Assembly: GCF_050908995.1 (NCBI RefSeq)
Contig: NC_135130.1
Span: 10,285,001 to 10,349,000 of the forward strand
Length of the DNA: 64,000 nucleotides
From: Andrena cerasifolii
Taxonomy: Eukaryota > Arthropoda > Insecta > Hymenoptera > Andrenidae
Direction of reading: 5' to 3'
A model generated the notes under the pieces. It was not told the origin of the DNA. It did not search any database and saw nothing but the letters and a program-made list of their open reading frames with translations. The translations under genes were made by a program, and so were the position numbers. Positions within the stretch are counted from its first letter, which is position 1, and the number at the start of each line of letters is the position of its first letter. Below, one piece after another: positions 1 through 11,900 of this stretch.

Positions 1-2
1 AC

Positions 3-3000
3 TACAACGCGGTAGAACTCGTGGATAAGGACGCGTTCATATCGCTGATCGATCTCGAGTCCATCGACCTTAGCCATAACAAGATCGTGTCTCTGGACGT
101 GTCCACGTTCAGAGCGAACCAGAGGCTCAGGTCGATCGATCTGAGCCACAACCACATCCACTATATCCGCGGCGTGTTCTCCAAGCTACCCGAGCTGAAG
201 GAGCTGTTCCTGGCGGAGAACAATATCTTGGAGATACCAGCGGAAACTTTCGCGGGCAGTACGAGCCTGTCGGTGGTGTACCTCCAGCAGAACGCGATCA
301 GGAGGATCGATGCCAGAGGCCTGGCAACGCTGAGCCAACTGGCGCAGCTACACCTCAGTGAGAACTACATAGAGAAAGTACCGCGCGACTTTCTCGAGCA
401 CTGCGAGAACCTCTCCACCCTGTCGCTGGACGGGAACAGTATCCGAGAGCTAGAAGTAGGGACATTCGCCAAGGCAAAGTCGCTGAGAGAGCTGCGCCTC
501 CAGGACAATCAGATCACCGAGGTGAAAAGGGGAGTTTTCGCCCCTTTGCCGTCACTCCTGGAACTGCATCTGCAGAATAACGCGATAACAGACATGGAGA
601 CTGGCGCTTTGAGGTCCCTGCACAGCCTGCAGCATGTAAACCTGCAGGGCAACCTGCTGGCGGTGCTGGGTGATGTGTTCCAAGTGTCGAACGACGTGGG
701 CCAAAACGGAAACAGCGGTAGCTCATTGGTCTCCATTCAGCTGGACAATAACGGCCTGGGCGTGTTGCACAATGACTCCTTAAGGGGTCAAGCTTCCGTC
801 AGGATCATGTGGCTTGGACATAACAGATTAACCCGCCTCCAGGCGCCTTTGTTCAGGGACCTGTTGCTGGTCGAGCGATTATACCTGACGAACAACTCCA
901 TCTCGCGAATAGAGGACACCGCCTTTCAACCGATGCAAGCGCTAAAGTTCCTGGAGCTCAGCATGAATCGATTGAGCCATGTGACAGTCAGAACTTTCTC
1001 GGAGCTGCACGAGCTCGAGGAGCTTTACCTGCAGGACAATGGTCTGCGCCGCCTGGATCCGTACGCTCTGACCGCCCTCAAGCGGCTTCGCGTGCTCGAT
1101 CTGGCCAACAATCATTTGAACGTGCTGCACGACAAGATCTTCCAGGAGGGCCTACCTATCAGGACACTGAACCTGAAGAATTGCACCGTCAGCGTGATAG
1201 AGAACGGAGCTTTCAGGGGGCTTAATAATCTCTACGAGCTAAACCTGGAGCACAATCACCTCACTGCCACCGCGTTGGATCGTCTGGACATCCCGGGCTT
1301 GAGGGTCCTGAGGATATCCTACAATAATTTCAGCCAAATCAATGGCAATTCTTTGGACGGACTGCCATCGCTTCAGCACCTAGCCATGGACTCGTCCCAA
1401 CTGTACAGAATGCCGCCAGAAATATTCTCCAAGAACAAGAACCTAGCTAAACTTTTGCTAAGCAACAACCTCCTACGAGTGCTGCCCAGCGTGCTGCTCC
1501 TTGGCCTGGACTCGCTGAAAGAAGTGAAACTGGACGGTAATAGATTCCAAGAGATCCCGTACGAGGTATTCGCGAATACCACCACGGTCGAGTTCCTGTC
1601 ATTGGCTAACAATGTAATCCTCAACGTGGACATGTCACGGTTAAACGGATTGGCCAGTCTGCGGGAACTCGATCTGCGCGGTAATTACATCATGACCCTC
1701 TCCGGCTTCGCCGGCGTGAACCTGTCCCGGCTGATATCTGTGGACCTCAGTCACAATCACTTAACTGCCCTACCAGCAAACTTCTTTGCCCGCTCCAGCC
1801 TGCTCCGCAAGGTCGAACTGGCCGCCAACAAATTCCACCAGATACCAGCGGTCGCGCTCTCCGCTCAAAATATCCCTAGCCTGGCCTGGCTCAACGTCAC
1901 GGCCAACCCTCTGGTCAGGATACACGAGATCAGCTCGGAGGCCAAGTACCCGGCCCTTCAGGAGGTGCACATATCGGGGACGAACCTGACGATAGTCACC
2001 AGCCAGGATTTCGAGGCGTTTCCAGCCCTGATGCATCTGTTTATGGGCAACAACATGATCTCGCGTGTATCCCCGAGCGCTTTCCGAAGTTTGCTGGAGC
2101 TGTTGACCTTGGATCTGAGCATGAACGAGCTCGAGCAGTTGCCTCAGGAGAGATTGAAGGGGCTGGAACATCTCAGGCTTCTCAATCTTACGCACAACCG
2201 GCTGAAAGAATTCGAAGACTTCCCCCCTGACCTGAAGGCTCTCCAGGTATTGGACCTATCGTATAATCAGATTAGCGGAGTAGGTAAAAGCACGTTCCAG
2301 CATCTCGAGAACCTGGCCGAGCTTCATCTATACGGAAATTGGATATCCTCCATCTCCCCGGACGCGTTCAAGCCCTTAAAGAAATTGAGAATTCTCGATC
2401 TGAGCAGGAACTATTTGGCGAATCTACCGTTGAATGCGTTTCGACCACTGGAGACGCAGATACGGAGTCTTCGCGCCGAAGGTATACTTTCTTCTACTCT
2501 TATTTTTATAACGCCTAATTTTATATTAACCGAATTCACCGACAAATGTCGATCCCTGTGCAGAGAATCCACTGCATTGCGACTGTGAGTCCCAAGAGCT
2601 TTGGGAGTGGCTGCGTGATCATCAGAAGCTGGTGGGTGGCGGTGTAGGTCGGAATCGGGGTGGAGGAGGGCTGCGAATGAACGACATGGACAGTGGATTA
2701 CTAAAGTGCGAACAGCCACCAGAATTACGAGGGCTGGTGTTCCTCGACCTGGACCCTCACGCTTTCTGCTCCGCGCCCCTCGTCCTCAAACTGGCGATCC
2801 AGGACATCCAACCGTTTTCCGTTCTGGTCTCCTGGCAGAGCAGAAATCACTCGGGTATCCGTGGCTACCAAGTAGCCTACCACGCTTTGGATGATATCGA
2901 AGAGGTAATGATCAACCTAAACCCCTTGAAACCAAAGCCGTGTGCTACTATTCATGCTATATTTCCCTCCTTGTCTAAGTTCCAGATTCGAGCGAGGGTT

Positions 3001-3549
3001 CTCGAGCCAAACTCGCGTTCCACGAAGCTGTCAAAGCTGTCACCGAACACCCGCTATCGGATCTGCGTGCTGGGGCTGGGCAACTGGGTGTCTCAGCACC
3101 TGGAGGACGACACGGTAGAGCAGTTCAACTTCTCCAACTACGAGACGTTCGAGTCGACGTCGGATATACAGATGACGGACACGCCGACGAGCCGCTGCAC
3201 CGAGGTGAAGACACTGGAGGCGCCGGAGGCGGTGATCAGCAGCGACGGCTCGTCGATGGGCGACGTTGGCAGCGTCAGCAGCTTCCTCACCAGGCGCCTG
3301 GGTCTGATAGTCGGCTGCTGCATGGGATTCGTGGTGTTCTTGCTCCTGGTGTCCGTCCTCGGTTATCTCAAGGTGAAGAAGCAAAGGGAGACCGTGAAAC
3401 GGGAGCAACCGATCCCGCCAGAGTACATTTCCTACAGACACTTCAGCATACAGAGCGGGGAGGCTGGCCACGCCGCCAGACAGGCCAGCCAGGACGGCCA
3501 CAACTCCAACTTCATCAACAACGTGGGCAACACGAACCTGAACGTATGA
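3..3549 (+). CDS. Leucine-rich-repeat receptor with LRRCT, FN3 and one transmembrane segment (partial, 5' end outside window)
   Basis: Exons read 3-2481, 2564-2904 and 2986-3549, giving 1,127 visible residues. The frame is open through the left edge, so the true start is outside the window. The first ~820 residues are about 33 tandem LRRs of ~24 residues with the LxxLxLxxN pattern. A cysteine-capped LRRCT follows (starting NPLHCDC), split by an 82-base intron. Next come an FN3-like domain (around LVSW, YQVAYH and LSPNTRYRICVLG), a membrane span at about 3298-3366 and a ~60-residue cytoplasmic tail. Such proteins are cell-surface adhesion or guidance receptors. The LRR array recalls chaoptin and artichoke, but chaoptin is GPI-anchored and I cannot fix the orthologue. 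The 2905-2985 intron is 81 bases, in frame and without stops; I treat it as an intron because it has a pyrimidine-rich acceptor and removing it restores the FN3 fold. Confidence 0.85.
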
Positions 3550-6500
3550 GACAAGCTAAAAAACTCCCGACTCGTGGAGGTTTCGAACGTTTGAGCAGGG
3601 GCCCCTCCGTGGGCCTGGCGGCAAACGCGAAACGCTCCCGACTCGCGGCAGTTTTTCACCCAACCAGCCAGGAAGATCGAGTCCATTGACCAGAACGGAG
3701 GAAGCATTCGCCAATGTTCAGTACTCTAGTCGAATATTCACGGAATTATCCCTCGGCCCGTAACGACCAACTTCAGCCGATTAACGTGCGCGTGAGTTCC
3801 GCGGCGAAGTGGACGATCTAGATAGCCGAGCGTTTTGTATGTGATTTTCTACGAATCTTATCTTTACTCGACGTAGCTTTACACGGTGGATCGAGGGCGG
3901 AAGGGACGGGACAACTGTACAGCAGGAAGTGCGTGTGCCAGTGATTCGAGCTGCAGCCAACGACGCGAATGATCGGCGAGGGCCTTATTGCGCAGCGGGA
4001 CGCGTTTACCGAGCAATTTACGAGCGAGCACCGTACTAGCGCCTATCCAGAAGGGGCCATTGTGTTTTCTAAATGGCTTGGCAAACCGCTCGCGCCGCGG
4101 TAGACAATACGACACGGGTGTATCGTGCAGGTGCATTCTTGAATTTCCGATCGCAGCGCGCCAAGGGGCCAGGAGCCCTGTCAGCCGATGATGAATCGCG
4201 CAAGCAGGGCGGCGGTGTATCGTTCAGGGATCGTTTCGTAGCCAGACGACGAGACGTTTGTACATAAACGGCCGGTCCAGATCTCGTTGTTGCGACAGAA
4301 GTAACCCTATTAGGCGAACCTTCGACGACTCTTCATTTAGCGAATGTAGTTCAATTAGGATCCGACGCATCGGCTCCGCTTGTCTCGACGTTAAAGACCG
4401 TACTCGCCAAAACGTTTCTCAGCATCGCGAATGAAGCGGAACGGGGGAACCGCCCCGGTAGGTCGTTCCTCGAGCTCGCGGCAGGATAATTGTTAATAGA
4501 GTCCCTGTTGTTATCGCGACCCAGCTCGCGGTTCGTCGATGCGAACAATTCGGGTATTCGTGGGGCGATCAGCTGCTCTTTGACCGCGCCGTAGGCTGAC
4601 CACGAATGCTATCTGGAGCACATTGGAAATGAGATTCCGCGCTGGCGTAATATCCAGAGAATTGCGGTTCGAGTGACACAGGGGAGGGGGGCTGGGTTTA
4701 TGCTGGTATCTCGTTGTTAGAGCGCAAGAAAGAGAATGGGAGAGTGAATGAGAGGAAGAGAGTGTATGGTCGTGATAAACTGTGTGTGTTCGTCGGGCGA
4801 CAGCGAAAATGATCGCTCGACTTTTGTGCATCATCGACGTTCAATTGCATCACGATGGATCTCAGATGTACCACACACTGTGTACTGTAACATATACGTA
4901 CGTCACTGTAATAAAAATGCAAATTCTTTTTTAACCTGGCGCTTCATTCACCCAAAAACATCCCAATCCTGTTTCCTTTTAATGGGGTAGTGGATTCAGA
5001 GAAACGAGGGCTGCGTTTTCCTGTAACAAAATCATTTGCTTCCTAGAAGCTTGTTTACTTGCGATGGGTTCTGGAATTTTTTTAAATTCGAGTCTCACCC
5101 AATGCAACTCATTTACCCTCCTCCACTAAAAGGGGACAGCCCTGCGTTGCTAAAAACAGAAACAAATCCTGGGGCTGACGGAGGGCCAGACAAATCCCCG
5201 GCGGAAGGTGACCTGGGAATGCTGGCGGAATTCTAGAAAATATCCAAGAAATGAGAGGCTCCGAGGCTCCTGGGACAGCGAGGGTAATCGGAGTGCTTAA
5301 GATGCGGGATATTTCGGCTTGCATCCCTCTGATCCTTGCTCAACGGCGACTGGTTTTCTGCGGGCTCGCATAAATTTTCCACAACGTCTCGACGAAACGC
5401 TTCCCGTCCCCTTTATCGTATTTCCTTGCAATTAACCCCTCCTGGCCATCCTGGCGCCGTTTCTCCCTTAGAAAGGAAAGGCGGCCTGCATATTTCATTC
5501 GCCGCTTGCGCGGAGAAAACGCTGCCGCGCTCCTGGCCCCCTTCTTCCGGAATCAGAAGGCCAGTGAGCCGCGCTGGCCCGGTGAATCGAAAAATCCGAG
5601 AGTCAGGGGCGGCGGCCGATGGTAATGGGCGAGGACGCGACACTTGGACGAACCCAGAGTGCCTAGTAATTATAGCCCAGAGATTGCATCGCACGTATAG
5701 ACAGCGGCCACTTTTGCAGATGACCATTAAGGTAAAGTAACCTGGTAACTAGGCCAGACCACCTCCGTCACTTTCCCGCAAATATTAATGTCGTCGTCTA
5801 CCTTTTTTAGAATTCCAAAAGTCTCGATGCTATTCCCTCTGCATGGGAGCGTGAAAAAATGATGACGAGAACGAAAATCCGTGTCCATTTCGAAGCGCGA
5901 ATTTCGTCGAGGACGTGGAAAAAAAGGGGACAAAAGTCGCGTGCGGTGTGTGCATTTTTCTCGGCTAACAGAGCTGTCCAAACGTCTCCCGTTTCGCTCT
6001 TTAATCTCGTTTGACCGGCCATCGTCGCCACGTTCCAAACGAGCCTCATTAATCGCGGCTGCACGTTGAAACAAGCGAATGCTTCCAGGGCAAAATATTG
6101 CATCGGTAGTCGTAGTTTCTGCGCTCCGAAGCGCCTCTGTTTTTGGTCTTGATGGTGCTTAGCTCGGGGAGTTAAAAACCACAACTTCCTTTTCGAATAA
6201 TTAAATCCTGAATATTTTTGTTGAACGTTCAGAATAGTTAAGACATCGTTGTAAGACTCTGCTGCGGGGTATTTAAACAGACGAACACTCTCGTAAAGTT
6301 GCACGGCTATTGCTAATGCATACGAGTAAAGAGCAACAAGCAGAAGCCGCGACGAAGGAGAATCAAGGAACAGTGTCGGAAGAAACCATTCCGAGTCTCG
6401 ACACTTTGGAAGCGCGACGCTGAGAAACGAGAAAAAAGCGAGCAAAAGTGTCGTGTCTGTTACGACAAGACCTAGAAACGCGTGAAAACGCGAGCAGCTC

Positions 6501-8446
6501 TTAAGGAAGCTCGCCAAGGCGTCGCGAATTGAAACCATTTAAAAAACCGCGGGCGTAAAAGTGTGAAGATGCTTGGAGGATCCATTAAAGTCCCTGTAAT
6601 GTATACGCGTCGGGCGTAATTGCACGCAAGGTTTATCGAGCCCGAGTGTACGCAGTTAAATACACGCCGAGCTTCCAGGGTGTTTCCTGAAAATTCAGGT
6701 GACTGCCGATTATACGAGTAACGACACGTTGATCCCCGCTTATAAAGTCCCTCTTAATTACTTGGGCCGAGTGATTGAAGCATGAATAAGCCGGTCCACT
6801 GTGGCTTGGGCTGAATAGAAATGAACTGATAGAAGCGTCCTCTGATAGGAGGAGCCGCAACGCCTATCTCAACGTCACGTCCAAAGTAATGGTACCTCCG
6901 AGCGTTCGGTTCTCACATATTATCGACGGCGCCGATGAAATTTCGATGAAGTCGACCGCCCTCTTCTCGTTACTATTAATCAAACATATTGGGGCAAATA
7001 AATCGAGCCCTTTCCCAACGACCCTCCAGGGCCATTTCTCCCGAAAAGAAATCGAACCGAGTCCAGAGTTTTAGAAGCCACCGAAAAATTTCGGCTATAC
7101 AGCGCGAAATTCATTCTTCCTCTCCGCTTCACCTCGATTGCGTCAATTCAGAGACAATAGGTGATTTCGATCGAGTGCTCTCTCTCTCTCCCTCGAGTCG
7201 ATACTCGGACCCCTTTCTTCCCCGGAAACAAAGCAAGAGGCTCGAGAAGTTTTTTCGAGAATCTTAGCTCCGTACCGAAGTTGAACGTTCTTTCGGAAAC
7301 AATCGCGGCGGGAGCACTAATGCACCAAGCCATGTTTGTGCCAACTCGGTTAGCACTTCGAGTGCCGCCGATCGATACTCGCCGTTCGTTCTCCGCGCTG
7401 CCACATAATTCGCCCTTTCACAATTCCGATTACGTCCGAGACTTTTCCACCCCGGTCGAACGCCGGCCCACGTTCCAGCTGGAAAGTCTCGGAGATCACG
7501 TAACTAACTTCCGCCGTCGTGTGGACTCTAAGAGTACCAATTTCCGCTGGTTTAGTAATGGTAAGATGAGACACTTGGAGTCCTTTCTCTCAGAGTAGGA
7601 CTCCCCGCAGCACCGCGCTGCATTTCCTCCTTATTTAATAGTCCATCGCGCATTCGTCACGCCGAGGCTCTTAATTCTTCACGAGTATACAGACACCTGG
7701 ACTCGAGCAGACTCGAAGAATCCCTGCAACTAGATTGCTCGGAAAGCAGGAAACCACAAAATCAGCATTAAGGGAGACCGATTACAGTCCCCAGGTTGCC
7801 ATCAGGCTCCCAGACAATCTGTCCCCCCCTGGCGCCCCCAGTTTCGCCTCCGTTAAGTGTATTAGTTCGGTTTAGGGCCCGGAATTTCGTGCCGACTTCC
7901 GAAGTTCCACACCGCCCAGCGACAAGTTACAGCATCGAATTTGATCGATGGCCTGCCGCGTTGTTTCCCCTCGAAGAGGGGTCCCTCCCCGCGACCGAGC
8001 TCCGGATAGATGTTGTCTCGGTCACGGCACGTGCTTTGCCGCGATTAAGTCTTGGCGACGGAATTACCCTTCCGCTGTAAGACGGATTCGGCCCTAACCG
8101 GAACGGCAGGCTCCTGGTCGGACATCGGTGTTACATGCACGTCTCGCGGCGTCGTGTTCTGCGAATGGGAATCAGGATCCTGGTTGCCTATGGCGGCGGA
8201 TGAGGTAACTAAGGGACCGAACGTGTTCTAGCTTCAGAGTTCTTCGGACAGCTGTTGTTAAGGCCTGCATCTTCTTGGGAAATAGTGGAACGGAAGAGGC
8301 CATGGCACCAGAGTTGGGCATTGGTAGAAGAATCTTTATTAAAGTTTCATCAAAATTTATTCGTTATTCTCGAATAACTTCATTTAATTCGAAACTTTTA
8401 TTCAAGATCATTCGAATCCCTGCCTGGCACCCGCAAAGAAAAAGGA
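3550..8446. other. Gene-poor tract: 3' flank of the LRR receptor and non-coding DNA
   Basis: No convincing exon was recognised here. A 20-base stretch starting CTCCCGACTCG at 3564 recurs 71 bases later at 3635 with three mismatches, within the probable 3' UTR of the LRR gene. A CT-rich run lies near 7180-7200. One long minus-strand open frame (5807-6538) is listed separately. Confidence 0.5.
5807..6538 (-). CDS. Uncharacterised 243-residue open reading frame, doubtful
   Basis: This is an uninterrupted minus-strand frame with a genuine ATG, and it is the longest frame in the non-coding part of the window. The first ~90 residues are hydrophobic, with possible membrane segments (TLLLAFFSFLSVAL and LLLVALYSYALAIAV). 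The rest is basic and shows no domain I recognise. There is no obvious splice structure or partner exon. Chance frames of 160-190 residues occur repeatedly elsewhere in this stop-poor DNA (for example at 57.8-58.3 and 62.5-63.1 kb), so a frame of 243 is only mildly exceptional. It could be a young or lineage-specific gene, a relic, or chance. Confidence 0.2.
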   Translation of the reverse strand: MVSIRDALASFLKSCSRFHAFLGLVVTDTTLLLAFFSFLSVALPKCRDSEWFLPTLFLDSPSSRLLLVALYSYALAIAVQLYESVRLFKYPAAESYNDVLTILNVQQKYSGFNYSKRKLWFLTPRAKHHQDQKQRRFGAQKLRLPMQYFALEAFACFNVQPRLMRLVWNVATMAGQTRLKSETGDVWTALLAEKNAHTARDFCPLFFHVLDEIRASKWTRIFVLVIIFSRSHAEGIASRLLEF

Positions 8447-8982
8447 AATAGGTGATTAAGGGGACTAGGCAGTCGAAAAATCCATTTTTTTATTGCATTT
8501 TCCGAAAGTACTACCTTTTCTTAATTAAATTGCACTTGGTTTATATTAAAATTCGCAAAATTTATGATTTCACCTATAGCGTCGCCTCTGCCCAGAAACT
8601 TTAAACGCGTTTTTCTCGAACCTTTTTTTCTCGTGGTTTTCGGCTATTCGGGAGTTTCAGAACGACTTGAAAAAATGACAGGACGTGTAAAACACGTGCC
8701 ATTTTCGGCCAACCTCTGATATGGTCCGTAAGAATTCGAGATTTTCATCAAAGAATTAAAAAGTCGCGGATTTTTAGGTCGTGTTCGGGCGCTACTAAAA
8801 ATCCGCGACCTTTAAATTTGTTTCGTAGTGGCGAAAATCGATACTTTTGCTATGGGAAGTAATTTAACATGTACACTTTCGAATACATAGAGGTTTGATT
8901 AAAAAAGCCTTCAAGTTTTCCCCCAAAAAGTTCCCGAGAAAACTGGACGTCGATCTTTAAATAAATTTTTATAATCACCTAT
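8447..8982. repeat. Putative MITE-like element with 12-bp terminal inverted repeats and an internal hairpin
   Basis: AATAGGTGATTA near 8448 is matched by its reverse complement TAATCACCTATT near 8971-8982. The AT-rich interior holds a shorter inverted repeat: GTCGCGGATTTTTAG near 8763 against CTAAAAATCCGCGAC near 8796. It has no coding capacity. I could not define a clear target-site duplication, so the element boundaries and its transposon nature are inference. Confidence 0.35.
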
Positions 8983-11900
8983 TGAATTTTCACCACATTG
9001 AATTTGCATTAAAAATATTTCTCTCCGTTCGCTTCGGCTCCCCTGACACTTGGAATGCCCCTTCGCATTGCAAGGTATCGGGAAACTTTAGGTGAATTCA
9101 TTCGCGAATCCTCCGAGCATTATCCTTTCGCATGCCGCACGACATATTCATTGTTCGCCGTAATAACGAGAGTTTACGTTTCAAAGAGGAAAGCGAGCGG
9201 CAACGAGCCGCCGCGTATTCAATAAATTTGTCGACAAGCATTTCGCGATGAAACGGGGACGATCAGTGGACAATAGGTTAACAATACGACGCGGTGTCGT
9301 TTGCGTATTACATTTCGCGGTTGGCGATCTCATAACTATAACGACGCTGCATTTAATATCGATTCTAATAACCGATATGCCAGGGGGACCGCGGGAGATC
9401 CAATAACAACGGGCAGGGCGTTTCAGCGTCGCGTCCCCGGGAAAGCATAACAATTCCATTTTCAATAAAATTGCGTTACTCCGAAGCTACATAATTGGAA
9501 AAAGATAGATTGAATTTGGAGCGCAGGCCGTGCCCGAGCCGAAGGAGCACCTCGAGGCCTCGCAGCTAACTCGCAACGTCGCGCGACGCGCGGTGCCATT
9601 TTTCAATCCGCTGAAAATGTTAATACGGATACAGCAGCGAGGATTATTGAAAAGCGGAAACACTATCTTCTTCGGAAAGCGATATCGAACGTGTCGAAAC
9701 CCGTGGGCGTGGCCAGAGATCAGGTTCAATTTGTTTGAACGACATCGCGCGATTCGCATTCGCGACATGCCAGGAATTACGGTGGAGGGACGTTTTATTA
9801 AAAGATCAGCGGGATGCTCGTCCAGCGCGATTGCATTTGTAATTTCCGTCCAAGTATCTGTCCATTTCGTCGCCCTTTCAAATAAGAATGCGTTAATTAA
9901 GCGCGCATAATTTATGAAACGCAGATGGACGCGTGGAGCACGAAAGCAGCCCCCGCGCGAAAGTAAAATATATTTAAAAACGTTGAAAATTATCGGCTTT
10001 TCGCCCGCGGAATTGTACGACTGTGCCTCGGAGCGGCATGATTATTCTGTAAAATGAAAGAAGAGGAAGACGGAAAAAAGGGGCAGGCAAAAGCTGTGTA
10101 TACGATGGCACAGAGTCGGCGATGCTGTATTAAAACAATTCCCGTGAAATATCTCGCTCGGGGGATAATATTTAGTTGGCCATCGCGAAGCGTACAGCCG
10201 ATGCGCTGATTATGCGCATCGCCGAAGATATTGTTCCCCGGAGGAAATTAAACGAAATAAAATCCTCCGCGCCACCTATCGCCCCCAGATTATTCGGCCG
10301 GATACGGCGGGAGAAGGGGGCGACGAAAATCGTGAGCCGCTTATGAAACGGCCCCGGCTCGCTTTTCGAAAATCCATTACCTTATCCGAAACTTTCGCCG
10401 CCTTTCGCGAGAGAACGACCCGCTTTCGCCATCTTATCCTCTCCGCGAACGGAGCACGCGGGCATAAAAAACGAATCCGAAGTTGAGTTTCATTACCTCC
10501 GCCGCGACGATGACTAATTTCTTTAGTCTGTGCGGAATATTTCACTTAGCTCCACCGCCAAGAGTACCTTCAGAAATTTTTTTAATCAAACGGGGACTCG
10601 TTCCCGCTTCACGGTCCGCGAGCCTCGCGGGTCGATACCGCTCGTTTTGGTAGAACGAATTATTTTCTGGGACGGATGAATATTTGATACGATTAAAATA
10701 AACACGGAGATAAAAATGCCCGGCTAGGCGGGCGATCGATGGTACCGTCCACTGTGTCTGATCATAATTTCCGCGCGATGAAAAGCACGCGTGCAGCGTG
10801 CAGGTACGAATTTCAACGAGCCTCTGGACAACGACGTTGCGAACGGTGACTGTAGCTCACCTATCGAATCGCATCGATTAGCTCCGTTTAATAGCTGCAA
10901 ATTGTTGCAATTCACACGGCTGATGTACCGCTTTAAACCTCTTTTTCGACTGCGATTATCGATGACCTTTTTGCCTCTCGTTTCGTTTCGATTGCTCTCA
11001 ATCAGCTTTACTTCGATTCGCTGCCTCCGTGGACCGTGGACCGCGCAGCGGGCGGATTAGTTATTAATGAATATAGGTATCTATAATCTAATGGATCGTA
11101 AATCAATTCAGAGGAGGTCCTTGAAGAATGCAACTGAGGACCTTGCAGCAAAAGGGAATCAAATAAATATAAATAGACATACTAATATAATAGCATAAGT
11201 AATATAATATTCCTAATATTAATATGAAGCTGGTAAAGATGGAGCTGCACCTATCTCGCTGCAAGGTCCTTCGATCGCCGTAAAGGACAATTAATGCATC
11301 TGGTGGACAGGCTCGGTATACTTCGCAGCTGGAACGTCTTATCGATGAAAAATTGCTAGAATAAGACGCGTCCATGGGAAGCGTTGCAAAGATGCCGCTC
11401 AACGGAAGATCATCGAATAATTCCCGATATGCGCATAAAAGCAGCGCTGCTCCCAGCCCCTCGATATTTTATGCATCGGCGGTGGGTCCGATTGGACATC
11501 TTTTCACGTCGAGGCAGCTTATCGTGTCTTCGTTGCAGCGCATAAAGCGATCGGGAAGGAAAACAGGCAAGAACCGCGGAACCTGCGGATACGAGAGCAG
11601 TTTCCAGGCGCGGTCCGAAAGATGTCAGTCAAATTGGGGTGGCCTGGTGTATTCAAACCGTTTCAGGTGCTTCTTCAGATTTCCCTCCGCTCGATTGGAG
11701 CTTTTCCATGGTTCGAAGCTAGTCTTTTTCCTCTTCACCTTCTTCACATCGTTAAAGCTCCACCATTGCTCCCGTTCTCTTCCCCCTCTAGAGAGATGTT
11801 TAGCGTTACGCCGGGTGGAAACTGTCAGGAGTTCTCAGGAATCACCGCGGCGATGCCTATGCCTCGAAACCGCGCGATTCGGCGACAGGGGTGCAAGCTG

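Noticed and set aside
8400..8440. ATTCGAATCCC sequence resembling a tRNA T-loop
   Set aside because: The flanking bases do not form the T stem, and no D arm, anticodon arm or acceptor stem can be built upstream.
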